Shown here: positions 18,181 through 25,601 of the stretch, piece after piece | Numbering within the stretch: position 1 is the stretch's first letter | Layout: the number at the start of each line of letters is the position of its first letter | Source of the DNA: Chryseobacterium sp. | GTDB lineage: Bacteria > Bacteroidota > Bacteroidia > Flavobacteriales > Weeksellaceae | Assembly (NCBI RefSeq): GCF_008014695.1 | Contig: NZ_VOXE01000003.1 | Location: 186,001-250,000, forward strand | Length of the DNA stretch: 64,000 nt | Direction of reading: 5' to 3' | Program-made: the position numbers and the translations under genes | Notes under the pieces: generated by a model | The model's database searches: none | Seen by the model: the letters and a program-made list of their open reading frames with translations, nothing else | Told to the model about the DNA's origin: nothing

Positions 18181-19941
18181 TTAAAATTTATTTTTTAATT
18201 CATCGAGGGGCATCTCAATGAAACATCTTTTCCCTGACGGCAAATATTCGGGGAAGCCAAGTAAGGTAAAGTCTCTAATCACCTGTTCCGCATCTATTTT
18301 ATAAATGAAATCGAAACGCGATTTGCTCTGGATCTTGCTCCATTTATTGTTGTAAAAGTTCATGAACTCTTCTTCACTTCTGTACTCCAGGATTTCGAAA
18401 AGTTCTTCGAGAAATTTCATGACCTGGGTTTCCTTTAAGCCTTCCGGAACAGCATCAATTCTCAGAACATGATCGTTGGCAATAACCATTTCAAAACCCA
18501 GTTCAGGCAGAAATTTTTTAATGGAGCGGAACTTGTTTTTCTCCGTCTCATTCATGTGATATTCAAGAGAAAAAAGCAGTGAATGGCTGTTTCCGGAAGG
18601 TTTTTTATTCGCATTCCTTTTGCTCACGACCAAACGGTGCATCCTTCCCAGATCCAACATGAGTGTTTTTCCGTTTTTGTTGAAAAGCCAGTAGCCGTTC
18701 GGCAGGCGCATAAGGTCCTCATCAAAATCCTCTTCTTCAAAAAGGTTGATTTTAGACGGTTCCGGCGAAAGATTCTGGTGATAGATTTCCGTCATCGCCA
18801 TTTTTTCTCCGGCGGAATTTCTTTCTTCAATAAACGGATTATAGTCTCTGTCAACCGTAATTTCCGGAGCCTTGAAATTGCCGCCGCTGTTTTTCTGATG
18901 AACAAAAGCATCGATGCTCGTATCTCTGTCGAAGTTCAGGCTTGGCGCCACATTGTAAATCCCCAGAGCTCTTTTGATCGTTGAACGGACCAATGCGAAA
19001 ATCAGATTTTCATCTTCAAATTTCACTTCGGTTTTCTGCGGATGAATATTGACATCTACTTTTTCGGGATCAAGCTCCAGAAAAAGAAAAAAGGTGGGGA
19101 TATAACCCGGCAAAAGCAGTCCTTCAAAGGCGTCCTGAACCGATTTGTTAAAATAAGCGCTGCGGAAATACCTCCCGTTCACGAAAAAGAACTGTTCGCC
19201 GCGCACTTTTTTCGCGCCTTCCGGCTTTGCGACAAAACCGTTGAGTTTTACCCACCCCATATCTTCCCTAATCGGAACCAGAAGGGGCTGGAGTTTTCTT
19301 CCGAAAACCTCAATAATGCGCTGCAGCAAAGTAGATTTGCGAAGTCTGAAGACAATATCATCATTATGGAAAAGTTCAAAATCAAGATTCTCGTGAGCCA
19401 GGGCTACCCTCTGAAACTCATCGATGATATGACGGAACTCTACATTATTGTTTTTAAGGAATTTCCTCCGCGCCGGAACGTTATAGAACAGGTTTTTCAC
19501 CAAAAAATTGGAACCTTCGGCAGTCTGTACTGGTTCCTGAAACTGGAAACTCCCGCCTTCAATATAAATATTCGTACCGTTTTTGGCGTCTTTGGTCTTT
19601 GTTTTCAGTTCGACCTGAGCAACGGCAGCAATAGAAGCAAGCGCTTCGCCGCGGAATCCTTTTGTAGAAATCCTGAAAATATCTTCGGTCGTGCTTATTT
19701 TTGAGGTCGCATGTCGTTCGAAAGCCATTCGGGCATCGGTAGCGCTCATTCCACTGCCGTTATCCACTACCTGAATCAGGTTTTTCCCCGCATCACGGAT
19801 GATGAGTTCAATTTTTGTGGCGTGCGCATCGATGGCATTTTCCATCAGTTCCTTTACGATGGATGCAGGTCGCTGCACCACTTCACCGGCGGCGATCTGG
19901 TTGGCTACATGGTCCGGCAAAAGTTTTATGATATCTGACAT
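18181..19941 (-). CDS. mutL: DNA mismatch repair protein MutL with degenerate endonuclease motifs
   Basis: GHKL ATPase that couples MutS mismatch recognition to strand removal. The N-terminal ATPase domain is intact: ENAIDAH (34-40), DNGSGM (60-65), TSKIST (79-84) and GFRGEAL (95-101). The C-terminal dimerisation domain is present, and the 586-residue length is reasonable. In most bacteria without MutH, MutL carries the endonuclease motif DQHAxxExxxxE. Here the matching place reads LDLGRMHRLVVSK (429-441), keeping only the Asp and one His. The late CPHGRP-type zinc motif is replaced by LPSGKR (567-572). The protein therefore appears to lack the nuclease centre. A -7 box candidate lies at 19957-19964. 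Confidence 0.95.
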   Translation of the reverse strand: MSDIIKLLPDHVANQIAAGEVVQRPASIVKELMENAIDAHATKIELIIRDAGKNLIQVVDNGSGMSATDARMAFERHATSKISTTEDIFRISTKGFRGEALASIAAVAQVELKTKTKDAKNGTNIYIEGGSFQFQEPVQTAEGSNFLVKNLFYNVPARRKFLKNNNVEFRHIIDEFQRVALAHENLDFELFHNDDIVFRLRKSTLLQRIIEVFGRKLQPLLVPIREDMGWVKLNGFVAKPEGAKKVRGEQFFFVNGRYFRSAYFNKSVQDAFEGLLLPGYIPTFFLFLELDPEKVDVNIHPQKTEVKFEDENLIFALVRSTIKRALGIYNVAPSLNFDRDTSIDAFVHQKNSGGNFKAPEITVDRDYNPFIEERNSAGEKMAMTEIYHQNLSPEPSKINLFEEEDFDEDLMRLPNGYWLFNKNGKTLMLDLGRMHRLVVSKRNANKKPSGNSHSLLFSLEYHMNETEKNKFRSIKKFLPELGFEMVIANDHVLRIDAVPEGLKETQVMKFLEELFEILEYRSEEEFMNFYNNKWSKIQSKSRFDFIYKIDAEQVIRDFTLLGFPEYLPSGKRCFIEMPLDELKNKF

Positions 19942-19956
19942 CTTTCTCTAATCCCA

Positions 19957-19964
19957 CAAAAATA
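19957..19964 (-). promoter_or_regulatory. Candidate -7 box of the mutL operon
   Basis: Read on the minus strand this is TATTTTTG, matching TAnnTTTG, 16 bases before the mutL ATG. No TTG is found at the expected -33 distance. Confidence 0.4.
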
Positions 19965-20072
19965 ACGATAAGATTCGGGGTTGTGAAATAATTTAGATTC
20001 TATTTTGTCCTGCCTTTTTTATCTGTAGATTTAAGGTAGAGCTATTATTTCTTACAGAGGGCGTGTTAAAAC

Positions 20073-20112
20073 AAAAAAAGCATTGCAATCAAATGATTAA
20101 CAATGCTTTTTT
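20073..20112 (-). terminator. Terminator of the tRNA operon
   Basis: AAAAAGCATTG (20075-20085) pairs with CAATGCTTTTT (20101-20111). The loop contains a second small hairpin (AATCA/TGATT, 20087-20098). On the minus strand the stem is followed by seven T residues, directly downstream of the last tRNA. It also insulates the mutL promoter region. Confidence 0.8.
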
Positions 20113-20115
20113 AAG

Positions 20116-20199
20116 TACCCCGGACGGGACTTGAACCCGTACGTCCTTGCGGACACAGGATTTTAAGTCCTGCGTGTCTACCAGTTCCACCACCAGGGC
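20116..20199 (-). tRNA. tRNA-Leu (anticodon TAA)
   Basis: An 84-base cloverleaf of class II type. The acceptor GCCCTGG pairs with CCGGGGT, the D-arm is GGTGGAACTGGTAGACAC, the anticodon stem-loop is GGACTTAAAATCC with TAA, a long variable arm follows, and the T-loop is GGGTTCAAGTCCC. The 3' CCA is not encoded. It is the third gene of a three-tRNA transcript. Confidence 0.95.
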
Positions 20200-20210
20200 G
20201 AGTAGAAGTG

Positions 20211-20283
<73 letters not shown>

Positions 20284-20298
20284 AAAAAATTTTAGTAG

Positions 20299-20380
20299 TG
20301 CGGATGAAGGGACTCGAACCCCCACGCCTCACGGCACCAGATCCTAAGTCTGGCATGGCTACCAATTACATCACATCCGC
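20299..20380 (-). tRNA. tRNA-Leu (anticodon TAG)
   Basis: An 82-base class II cloverleaf with acceptor GCGGATG/CATCCGC, the anticodon arm CCAGACTTAGGATCTGG reading TAG, a variable arm, and T-arm GGGGGTTCGAGTCCC. The CCA end is not encoded. It is the first gene of the tRNA operon, about 30 bases after its promoter. Confidence 0.95.
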
Positions 20381-20410
20381 AAAAAACTTCTTCTCTTTTT
20401 TAAGTGAGTG

Positions 20411-20441
20411 CAAATATAAAAACTTTTCCTTTTGCTACCAA
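20411..20441 (-). promoter_or_regulatory. Promoter of the tRNA-Leu/Gly/Leu operon
   Basis: On the minus strand, TTG (20441-20439) is followed after 20 bases by TATATTTG (20418-20411). This fits the flavobacterial TTG-N17-23-TAnnTTTG consensus in both boxes and spacing. It lies about 30 bases before the first tRNA. Confidence 0.7.
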
Positions 20442-20539
20442 CTAAATTTGCAACTTTTATTTTTTTGCTAAAAAGATTTGCCGCTGCTTTTCTTTATGCT
20501 TCTAATTTATTACTTTTACACCTCATTAATCTACAAACT

Positions 20540-20920
20540 ATGGAATTACAAGGAACAATAAAGAAAATATCTGATATTCAGACTTTTGCCAGCGGCTTTC
20601 AGAAACGGGAAATGGTGATTCTTACGGAAGAGCAGTATCCGCAGCCCATCAATATCGAATTTCTACAGGAGAAAGGCGACCTTCTGAATACTTTTAAAGA
20701 AGGCGAAAAAGTGAAGGTTCAAATCAATATCCGCGGCAGAGAATGGACTTCCCCCCAGGGAGAAGTGAAATATTTCAATTCCATCACCGGCTGGAGAATC
20801 GAAAAAGCAGATGCTTCAAATGATTTCAACGAACCTACAGAAGCAAAACAGTCCGAAGCAAAACCTTCATCTACAGCAACCGATGTTTTTGCTGAAGAAG
20901 ATGACGATTTGCCTTTCTAA
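20540..20920 (+). CDS. DUF3127 domain protein
   Basis: A 126-residue protein. The start is placed at the ATG of MELQGTIKKISD; the frame is open further upstream but that part does not fit the family. The first 95 residues form the DUF3127 beta domain (KREMVILTEEQYPQPINIEF, then VKVQINIRGREWTSP and FNSITGWRIEK), which has an OB-like or single-strand-binding flavour. An acidic tail ending DDDLPF follows, strongly reminiscent of the C-terminal tip of SSB (DDDIPF) that recruits partner proteins. A role in DNA metabolism is therefore plausible, but it is an inference from the tail and fold. Monocistronic, with a terminator immediately after. Confidence 0.85.
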   Translation: MELQGTIKKISDIQTFASGFQKREMVILTEEQYPQPINIEFLQEKGDLLNTFKEGEKVKVQINIRGREWTSPQGEVKYFNSITGWRIEKADASNDFNEPTEAKQSEAKPSSTATDVFAEEDDDLPF

Positions 20921-20943
20921 ACCTTCCTATATAAAAAACATAA

Positions 20944-20978
20944 AAATCCTGCTTTTCCGAGAGCAGGATTTCATTTTT
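20944..20978 (+). terminator. Rho-independent terminator after the DUF3127 gene
   Basis: AAATCCTGCT (20944-20953) pairs with AGCAGGATTT (20962-20971), followed by a T-rich stretch. It lies between the DUF3127 gene and aat. Confidence 0.75.
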
Positions 20979-20983
20979 AAAAA

Positions 20984-21634
20984 ATGATTTTCCTGAATCC
21001 CAATGAAATTTCTTTTCCGGACCCTGAATCTACAGTGTCCGAAAGCGGCTTGATGGCCATTGGTGGTGATTTATCTCCTGAAAGACTCCTTTTCGCTTAT
21101 CAGATCGGTCTTTTCCCGTGGTTTAATGAGGGCGAGGAAATTCTCTGGTGGTGTCCGGATCCGCGTTTCGTGATTTTTCCGGAAGAATTGAAAGTCTCAA
21201 AATCGATGAAGAAAATCCTGAGGGATCAGATTTTTACTTTTACGGAGAACAAATGTTTCCGGGAGGTAATGGAAAACTGCAGGAATGCTTACCGCCAAGA
21301 TCAGGACGGCACATGGATTTCCGAAGAACTCGTGGAATCCTATACGAAACTGCACAAAGCCGGCTTTGCAAAAAGTATTGAAGTTTGGCAGGGCAGTGAA
21401 CTGGTGGGCGGATTTTACGGCGTGCAGCTCGGCAGAGTTTTCTGCGGCGAAAGCATGTTTGCAAAAGTCAGTAACGCGTCTAAAGCCGGATTCATTCAAT
21501 ACATTCTGAAAGAAAAAGAACATATTGACCTTATCGACTGTCAGATCCATTCGGAACATCTGGAGAGTTTAGGCGCCAAAATGATTTCCAAAAAAGAATA
21601 TTTACAAGTTTTAAAAAGAAACAATGAATCCTGA
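20984..21634 (+). CDS. aat: Leucyl/phenylalanyl-tRNA--protein transferase
   Basis: Cytoplasmic enzyme that adds Leu or Phe from aminoacyl-tRNA to proteins with N-terminal Arg or Lys, marking them for ClpAP under the N-end rule. The 216 residues match the family. The start block FLNPNEISFPDPE, then GLMAIGGDLSPERLLFAYQIGLFPWF (about 22-47), WWCPDPRFVI, and GGFYGVQLGRVFCGESMF are all diagnostic. The last 11 bases overlap the start of the EamA transporter gene, so the two are probably coupled. Confidence 0.96.
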   Translation: MIFLNPNEISFPDPESTVSESGLMAIGGDLSPERLLFAYQIGLFPWFNEGEEILWWCPDPRFVIFPEELKVSKSMKKILRDQIFTFTENKCFREVMENCRNAYRQDQDGTWISEELVESYTKLHKAGFAKSIEVWQGSELVGGFYGVQLGRVFCGESMFAKVSNASKAGFIQYILKEKEHIDLIDCQIHSEHLESLGAKMISKKEYLQVLKRNNES

Positions 21635-22508
21635 AAAAGAAAAGTGGCTATTGCTGGGATTGCTTTCCGTCATCTGGGGCTCTTCCTTCATCCTGATCAA
21701 AAAATCGCTGGAGCATTTCAATCCGTATGAAGTGGGCGCTTTGCGCGTACTCATCGCAGGAATACTGTTGCTTCCTTTCGCCATCATCAACATTAAAAAA
21801 TTTCCGAAGAAAAATATCAAATGGCTGATTCTTGCGGCAATCACAGGAAATTTCGTCCCAATGTTCCTCTTTCCGATTGCGGAAACGGAGGTGAGCAGCA
21901 GCATTGCGGGAATCATCAATTCGATGATGCCTATTTTCGTGATTATTGTAGGGGCTATGCTCTGGAAATTCAAGACGACAAAAAGACAGATGACCGGAGT
22001 CGCCATCAGCTTCGCAGGAACCTGTATTCTGGCTTTTTCAGGCGGCGTTGGCGGTGAGTTTAAGTTAATTCCGATGCTGCTTTTGCTGCTCGCCACACTT
22101 TGCTATGCCATCAGTACAACGACGGTAAAATCCAAACTTGGGGATATTCCGGCTAAAATTTTATCGGCATATGTATTTTCCTTTGTTTTGATTCTTCCTT
22201 CGATCATTGCGTTGATACTGGCAGGATTTTTCAAGGATCTGGAACCGGGCCGGGATCTTTATATCGGATTGGGATTTGTGAGCCTGCTCTCGGTTTTCGG
22301 AACCGGTCTGGCGATGATGATGAATTACAGGCTTCTGAACATCTCAACTCCCCTTTTTGCATCCACCGTTACTTTGCTGATGCCTGTTGTAGCAGTGATT
22401 TGGGGAATTCTGGACGGAGAAAAACTCACACTTTTGCAGGGCTTCGGAGGATTTGTTATTTTGGCAGGATTGATTTTTCTGCGGGCTAAACCTTTGGTTA
22501 AAATCTAA
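21624..22508 (+). CDS. EamA/DMT-family transporter
   Basis: A 294-residue inner-membrane protein with ten hydrophobic segments arranged as two EamA repeats. The first repeat starts with LGLLSVIWGSSFILIKKSL and the second is around residues 145-285. The drug/metabolite transporter superfamily exports amino acids, metabolites or drugs, and the substrate cannot be predicted. The ATG overlaps the end of aat by 11 bases. It is convergent with the TPR gene, with a hairpin between. Confidence 0.92.
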   Translation: MNPEKEKWLLLGLLSVIWGSSFILIKKSLEHFNPYEVGALRVLIAGILLLPFAIINIKKFPKKNIKWLILAAITGNFVPMFLFPIAETEVSSSIAGIINSMMPIFVIIVGAMLWKFKTTKRQMTGVAISFAGTCILAFSGGVGGEFKLIPMLLLLLATLCYAISTTTVKSKLGDIPAKILSAYVFSFVLILPSIIALILAGFFKDLEPGRDLYIGLGFVSLLSVFGTGLAMMMNYRLLNISTPLFASTVTLLMPVVAVIWGILDGEKLTLLQGFGGFVILAGLIFLRAKPLVKI

Positions 22509-22530
22509 AAAATGCGCTCAAGGCGCATTT
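22505..22530 (-). terminator. Terminator between the convergent EamA and TPR genes
   Basis: AAATGCGC (22510-22517) pairs with GCGCATTT (22523-22530). On the minus strand the stem runs into six T residues, so it best serves the TPR gene, but it could act in both directions. Confidence 0.65.
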
Positions 22531-22534
22531 CAAA

Positions 22535-23905
22535 TTATTTCTTTCTTGATTTTTTCTTACCAGCCTCTTCTTTAATAAAAGGATATTTCTGCTGCATGTC
22601 TTCGAGCAGATTCGGATCAAGTTCCAGGGCCGTTGCCAATGCCTTGTTGCCGTCTTTCTTGTTATTCATGTGGAAATAACAGTTGCTCAGCTGATAAAAA
22701 AGTTCCGCCCTGTGGTGAATTTTAGTGGCTTCTTGAAGAACCGTAATGGCTTCTTCGAATTCACCAATCAGCATTAGGACTTCAGAATAAGCATACCAGT
22801 TATAAAACCTGCCGGTTTCGAAATCCACGAGCTTTTTCAGACACGTCAAACTTTCCTCGAATTTGCCGGAATCGATGTAAAGAAAAGCGAGTCTTTTCTG
22901 GTATTCCAGATTGTTTTCGTTCAGAGAAACCGCTTCCATGGCAAAATGCAGGGCTTCCTTCATGCCGCCCATTTCTTCATAGATGTTGCTCTGCTCCATC
23001 ATTGAAAGATAAAACTGCGGATCTTCTTTCACCGACTTCTGAAAAGCATTCAGCGCCGGAATAAGCTGTTTGTTCTCTTTGTAGCAAAGCCCGATCTTAT
23101 AAAAAGTAAATGCTTTGGTATATTCAAGTTCCAGCATTTCTTCGTACACCTCAATTGCTTTTTGCCATTCTTTCATAGCTTCGTAACATGCCGCTTTATT
23201 GGCAAAGACTCCAACCGACTGCGAATTGATCGCCAAAAGATAATCAAACCCTTTAATCGCCTGTTCGTAGTTTTTTTTGTTGAAATAAAACTGCCCGTAT
23301 TCATACCACGCAGTTTCTGAAAACGGATAGCGGTCGAGATAACCATTCAGAAAGTCCATGGCTTCTTCCCCCCTTTTCAGCTGGTTGTAGCATACCATGA
23401 CATTTTCCAGAGAATATTCGTCCTGCGCATCGAAATTAAGAGCAAGTTTATAATGTTTAAGCGCGTTAAACGGATCTTCAAGATTGATGTACTCATCTGC
23501 AATGAAGTTATGCAGGAAATTTTCTTCCTCTTCAAGTTCCAGGGCTTTTTCACAGTATTCGATTGATTTCCTCGGGTTTCCCAGATTGGAGTAATACTTT
23601 GCGCAGCACACCAGAAAATCTGTAATTTCCATAGAGGATTCTTTCAACTCATTGATGAGTTCTTTGGCCTGAGGATAATTCTCTAGCTCCAGTAAAACCT
23701 CCAGCTTTTTGTTTTTAAGTTCCAGGGAATTTGGATGCAGTTTAAGCGCATAATTAGTGGCCATTTCTGCAAAATTGATATCCCCAAGCTCTAGATAATA
23801 GATGATAATGTCCTCATACTCTTCGGTTTCGAAGTAGAGTTCCACATTATTTTCCACCATTTCCTCAAACTTTTTTACGAGTTCGTTGTCAAAAAATTCT
23901 TCCAA
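22535..23905 (-). CDS. Tetratricopeptide-repeat protein
   Basis: A soluble protein of about 456 residues built almost entirely of TPR helices (roughly ten 34-residue units, e.g. ALKHYKLALNFDAQDEYSLE, AIKGFDYLLAINSQSVGVFA, ALNAFQKSVKEDPQFYLS). It ends in a Lys-rich tail (AGKKKSRKK). TPR arrays bind partner proteins, and the partner here is unknown. The start is uncertain. No ATG exists near the 5' end; the chosen TTG gives MEEFFDNELVKKF, another TTG lies at 23929, and the first in-frame ATG is at 23860. There is no signal peptide, so it is probably cytoplasmic. Confidence 0.85.
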   Translation of the reverse strand: MEEFFDNELVKKFEEMVENNVELYFETEEYEDIIIYYLELGDINFAEMATNYALKLHPNSLELKNKKLEVLLELENYPQAKELINELKESSMEITDFLVCCAKYYSNLGNPRKSIEYCEKALELEEEENFLHNFIADEYINLEDPFNALKHYKLALNFDAQDEYSLENVMVCYNQLKRGEEAMDFLNGYLDRYPFSETAWYEYGQFYFNKKNYEQAIKGFDYLLAINSQSVGVFANKAACYEAMKEWQKAIEVYEEMLELEYTKAFTFYKIGLCYKENKQLIPALNAFQKSVKEDPQFYLSMMEQSNIYEEMGGMKEALHFAMEAVSLNENNLEYQKRLAFLYIDSGKFEESLTCLKKLVDFETGRFYNWYAYSEVLMLIGEFEEAITVLQEATKIHHRAELFYQLSNCYFHMNNKKDGNKALATALELDPNLLEDMQQKYPFIKEEAGKKKSRKK

Positions 23906-24001
23906 TTTATTATCTCGGTGTCTTTGCAATGTCTGAAATTACTTTACAGACCTTGAAAAAACGTTTTATTAAACAATACTAAAATTAATAAAAAATTTAA
24001 A

Positions 24002-25384
24002 TTAAACCAAACTTTTTATTTTATCGATCATCCGGTCTCCCAAATCATCAGCTTCTTCCTGAGAGAAGGCTTCGGTATAAATCCTGATAATGGGTTCCGT
24101 ATTCGACTTTCTTAAATGTACCCAGGTGTTTTCAAAATCTATCTTTACGCCGTCAATTGTGGAGACGTCTTCGTTTTGATACTCTTTTTCCATTTTGGTT
24201 AAAAGGGAATCCACATCAATATCAGGTGTGAGTTCAATTTTCTTTTTACCCATGAAATAGCTCGGATACGTTGCCCGAAGTTGCGATACGGTCTTATTTT
24301 CTTTCGCCAAGTGCGTTAAAAACAATGCGACTCCAACCAAAGAATCCCTTCCGTAATGAAGGTCCGGATAAATAATTCCGCCGTTTCCTTCACCACCAAT
24401 GATGGCATTTTTCTCCTTCATTAAAGTCACTACGTTTACTTCTCCAACAGCGCTCGCGAAATATTCAGAATCATGTTTTAAGGCAACATCCCGTAAAGCG
24501 CGGCTTGATGATAAATTGGATATTGCTGCGCCCTTGCAGTTTTTAAGCAAATAATCAGCCACGGCAACCAACGTATACTCTTCTCCGAAAAGGTCACCGT
24601 TTTCATCCACTAAAGCGAGCCGGTCAACATCCGGATCAACAACGATTCCCAAATCTGCCTGTTCTTTTTTTACGAGTCCGCAGATATCACCTAAATGTTC
24701 TTTCAGAGGCTCCGGATTGTGCGGAAACTGACCGTTTGGTTCGCAGTAAAGCTTGATCACTTCACAGCCAAATTTTTCAAGCAGCTGCGGAATGGCAATT
24801 CCTCCGGTTGAATTAACAGCATCAACGACAATTTTAAATTTTTTAGCTTTAATCGCCTCCGCATCTACCATCGGCAGATCCAGGATTTTCTGAATATGAA
24901 TGTCGAAGGCATCATCTCTTGTTTCGTAACGTCCCAAATCATCCACCTCAGCATAACTGAAATCCTCATTTTCGGCTAAAGCCAAAACTTCCGCGCCATT
25001 TTCACCGTTTATGAATTCGCCTTTTTCATTCAGCAGTTTCAGGGCGTTCCACTGTTTTGGATTATGAGATGCTGTCAGGATAATTCCACCGTCTGCATTG
25101 AGCTCAGGAACCATCACTTCAACAGTTGGGGTTGTGGAGAGTCCAAGATCAATCACATGAATCCCCAAACCCTGTAAAGTTGCGGTCACGAGTGAATTCA
25201 CCATTTTTCCGGAAATTCTTGCGTCACGACCCACAACAAGTGTTAAATCTTTCCTGTTTTTAATATTCTGAAGCCAGGTTCCGAATGCGGAAGCAAATTT
25301 TACCACATCAAGCGGAGTCAGATTTTCATTGACTTTACCACCAATGGTACCGCGGATTCCTGAAATACTTTTAATCAAAGACAT
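24002..25384 (-). CDS. glmM: Phosphoglucosamine mutase
   Basis: Converts glucosamine-6-phosphate to glucosamine-1-phosphate, feeding UDP-GlcNAc for peptidoglycan and lipopolysaccharide. The 460-residue alpha-D-phosphohexomutase has the phosphoserine loop TASHNPKQWNALK (Ser106), the metal loop DPDVDRLAL (about 253-261), the sugar-binding GGEGNGGIIYP loop, and the phosphate-binding tail RKSNTEPIIRIYTEA. GlmM rather than phosphomannomutase is the usual assignment for the Bacteroidota form, but substrate range cannot be read from sequence. A -7 box candidate lies about 25 bases upstream. Confidence 0.88.
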   Translation of the reverse strand: MSLIKSISGIRGTIGGKVNENLTPLDVVKFASAFGTWLQNIKNRKDLTLVVGRDARISGKMVNSLVTATLQGLGIHVIDLGLSTTPTVEVMVPELNADGGIILTASHNPKQWNALKLLNEKGEFINGENGAEVLALAENEDFSYAEVDDLGRYETRDDAFDIHIQKILDLPMVDAEAIKAKKFKIVVDAVNSTGGIAIPQLLEKFGCEVIKLYCEPNGQFPHNPEPLKEHLGDICGLVKKEQADLGIVVDPDVDRLALVDENGDLFGEEYTLVAVADYLLKNCKGAAISNLSSSRALRDVALKHDSEYFASAVGEVNVVTLMKEKNAIIGGEGNGGIIYPDLHYGRDSLVGVALFLTHLAKENKTVSQLRATYPSYFMGKKKIELTPDIDVDSLLTKMEKEYQNEDVSTIDGVKIDFENTWVHLRKSNTEPIIRIYTEAFSQEEADDLGDRMIDKIKSLV

Positions 25385-25407
25385 AGCCTTACTTCTTTAA
25401 ATTTTTG

Positions 25408-25415
25408 CAAAAATA
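25408..25415 (-). promoter_or_regulatory. Candidate -7 box of glmM
   Basis: On the minus strand this reads TATTTTTG (TAnnTTTG), 24 bases before the glmM ATG. A -33 TTG is not evident. Confidence 0.4.
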
Positions 25416-25444
25416 CGAATAAAAAAGGAGAGGAAATAAATGCG

Positions 25445-25597
25445 TCAGGAACACCCGCAATCCGAATCGCAGCCGGGTTTTCCTTTTTTGAATTTTTTTG
25501 GGGAGAAATTCTTCCGGATGATTTTGAAAAGAGCATATCCCGCGAAAATAACAATTGCCGCAACTAGTAGATACTGTAAAATAATTGAAGTTTCCAT
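25445..25597 (-). CDS. FeoB-associated Cys-rich membrane protein (50 residues)
   Basis: A very short gene encoding 50 residues: an N-terminal membrane helix (about residues 5-25, LQYLLVAAIVIFAGYALF), a basic stretch (RKNFSPKKFKKGK) and a cysteine cluster CDSDCGC at 43-49. This is the layout of the small Cys-rich proteins regularly encoded next to feoB, thought to assist ferrous iron transport or handle iron at the membrane. The ATG lies four bases after the feoB stop, so it belongs to the feoA-feoB operon. Confidence 0.88.
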   Translation of the reverse strand: METSIILQYLLVAAIVIFAGYALFKIIRKNFSPKKFKKGKPGCDSDCGCS

Positions 25598-25601
25598 CGC
25601 A

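Noticed and set aside
19042-19704. Open frame of 220 codons on the plus strand inside mutL
   Set aside because: It is opposite the conserved MutL ATPase domain, without domain or start signals.
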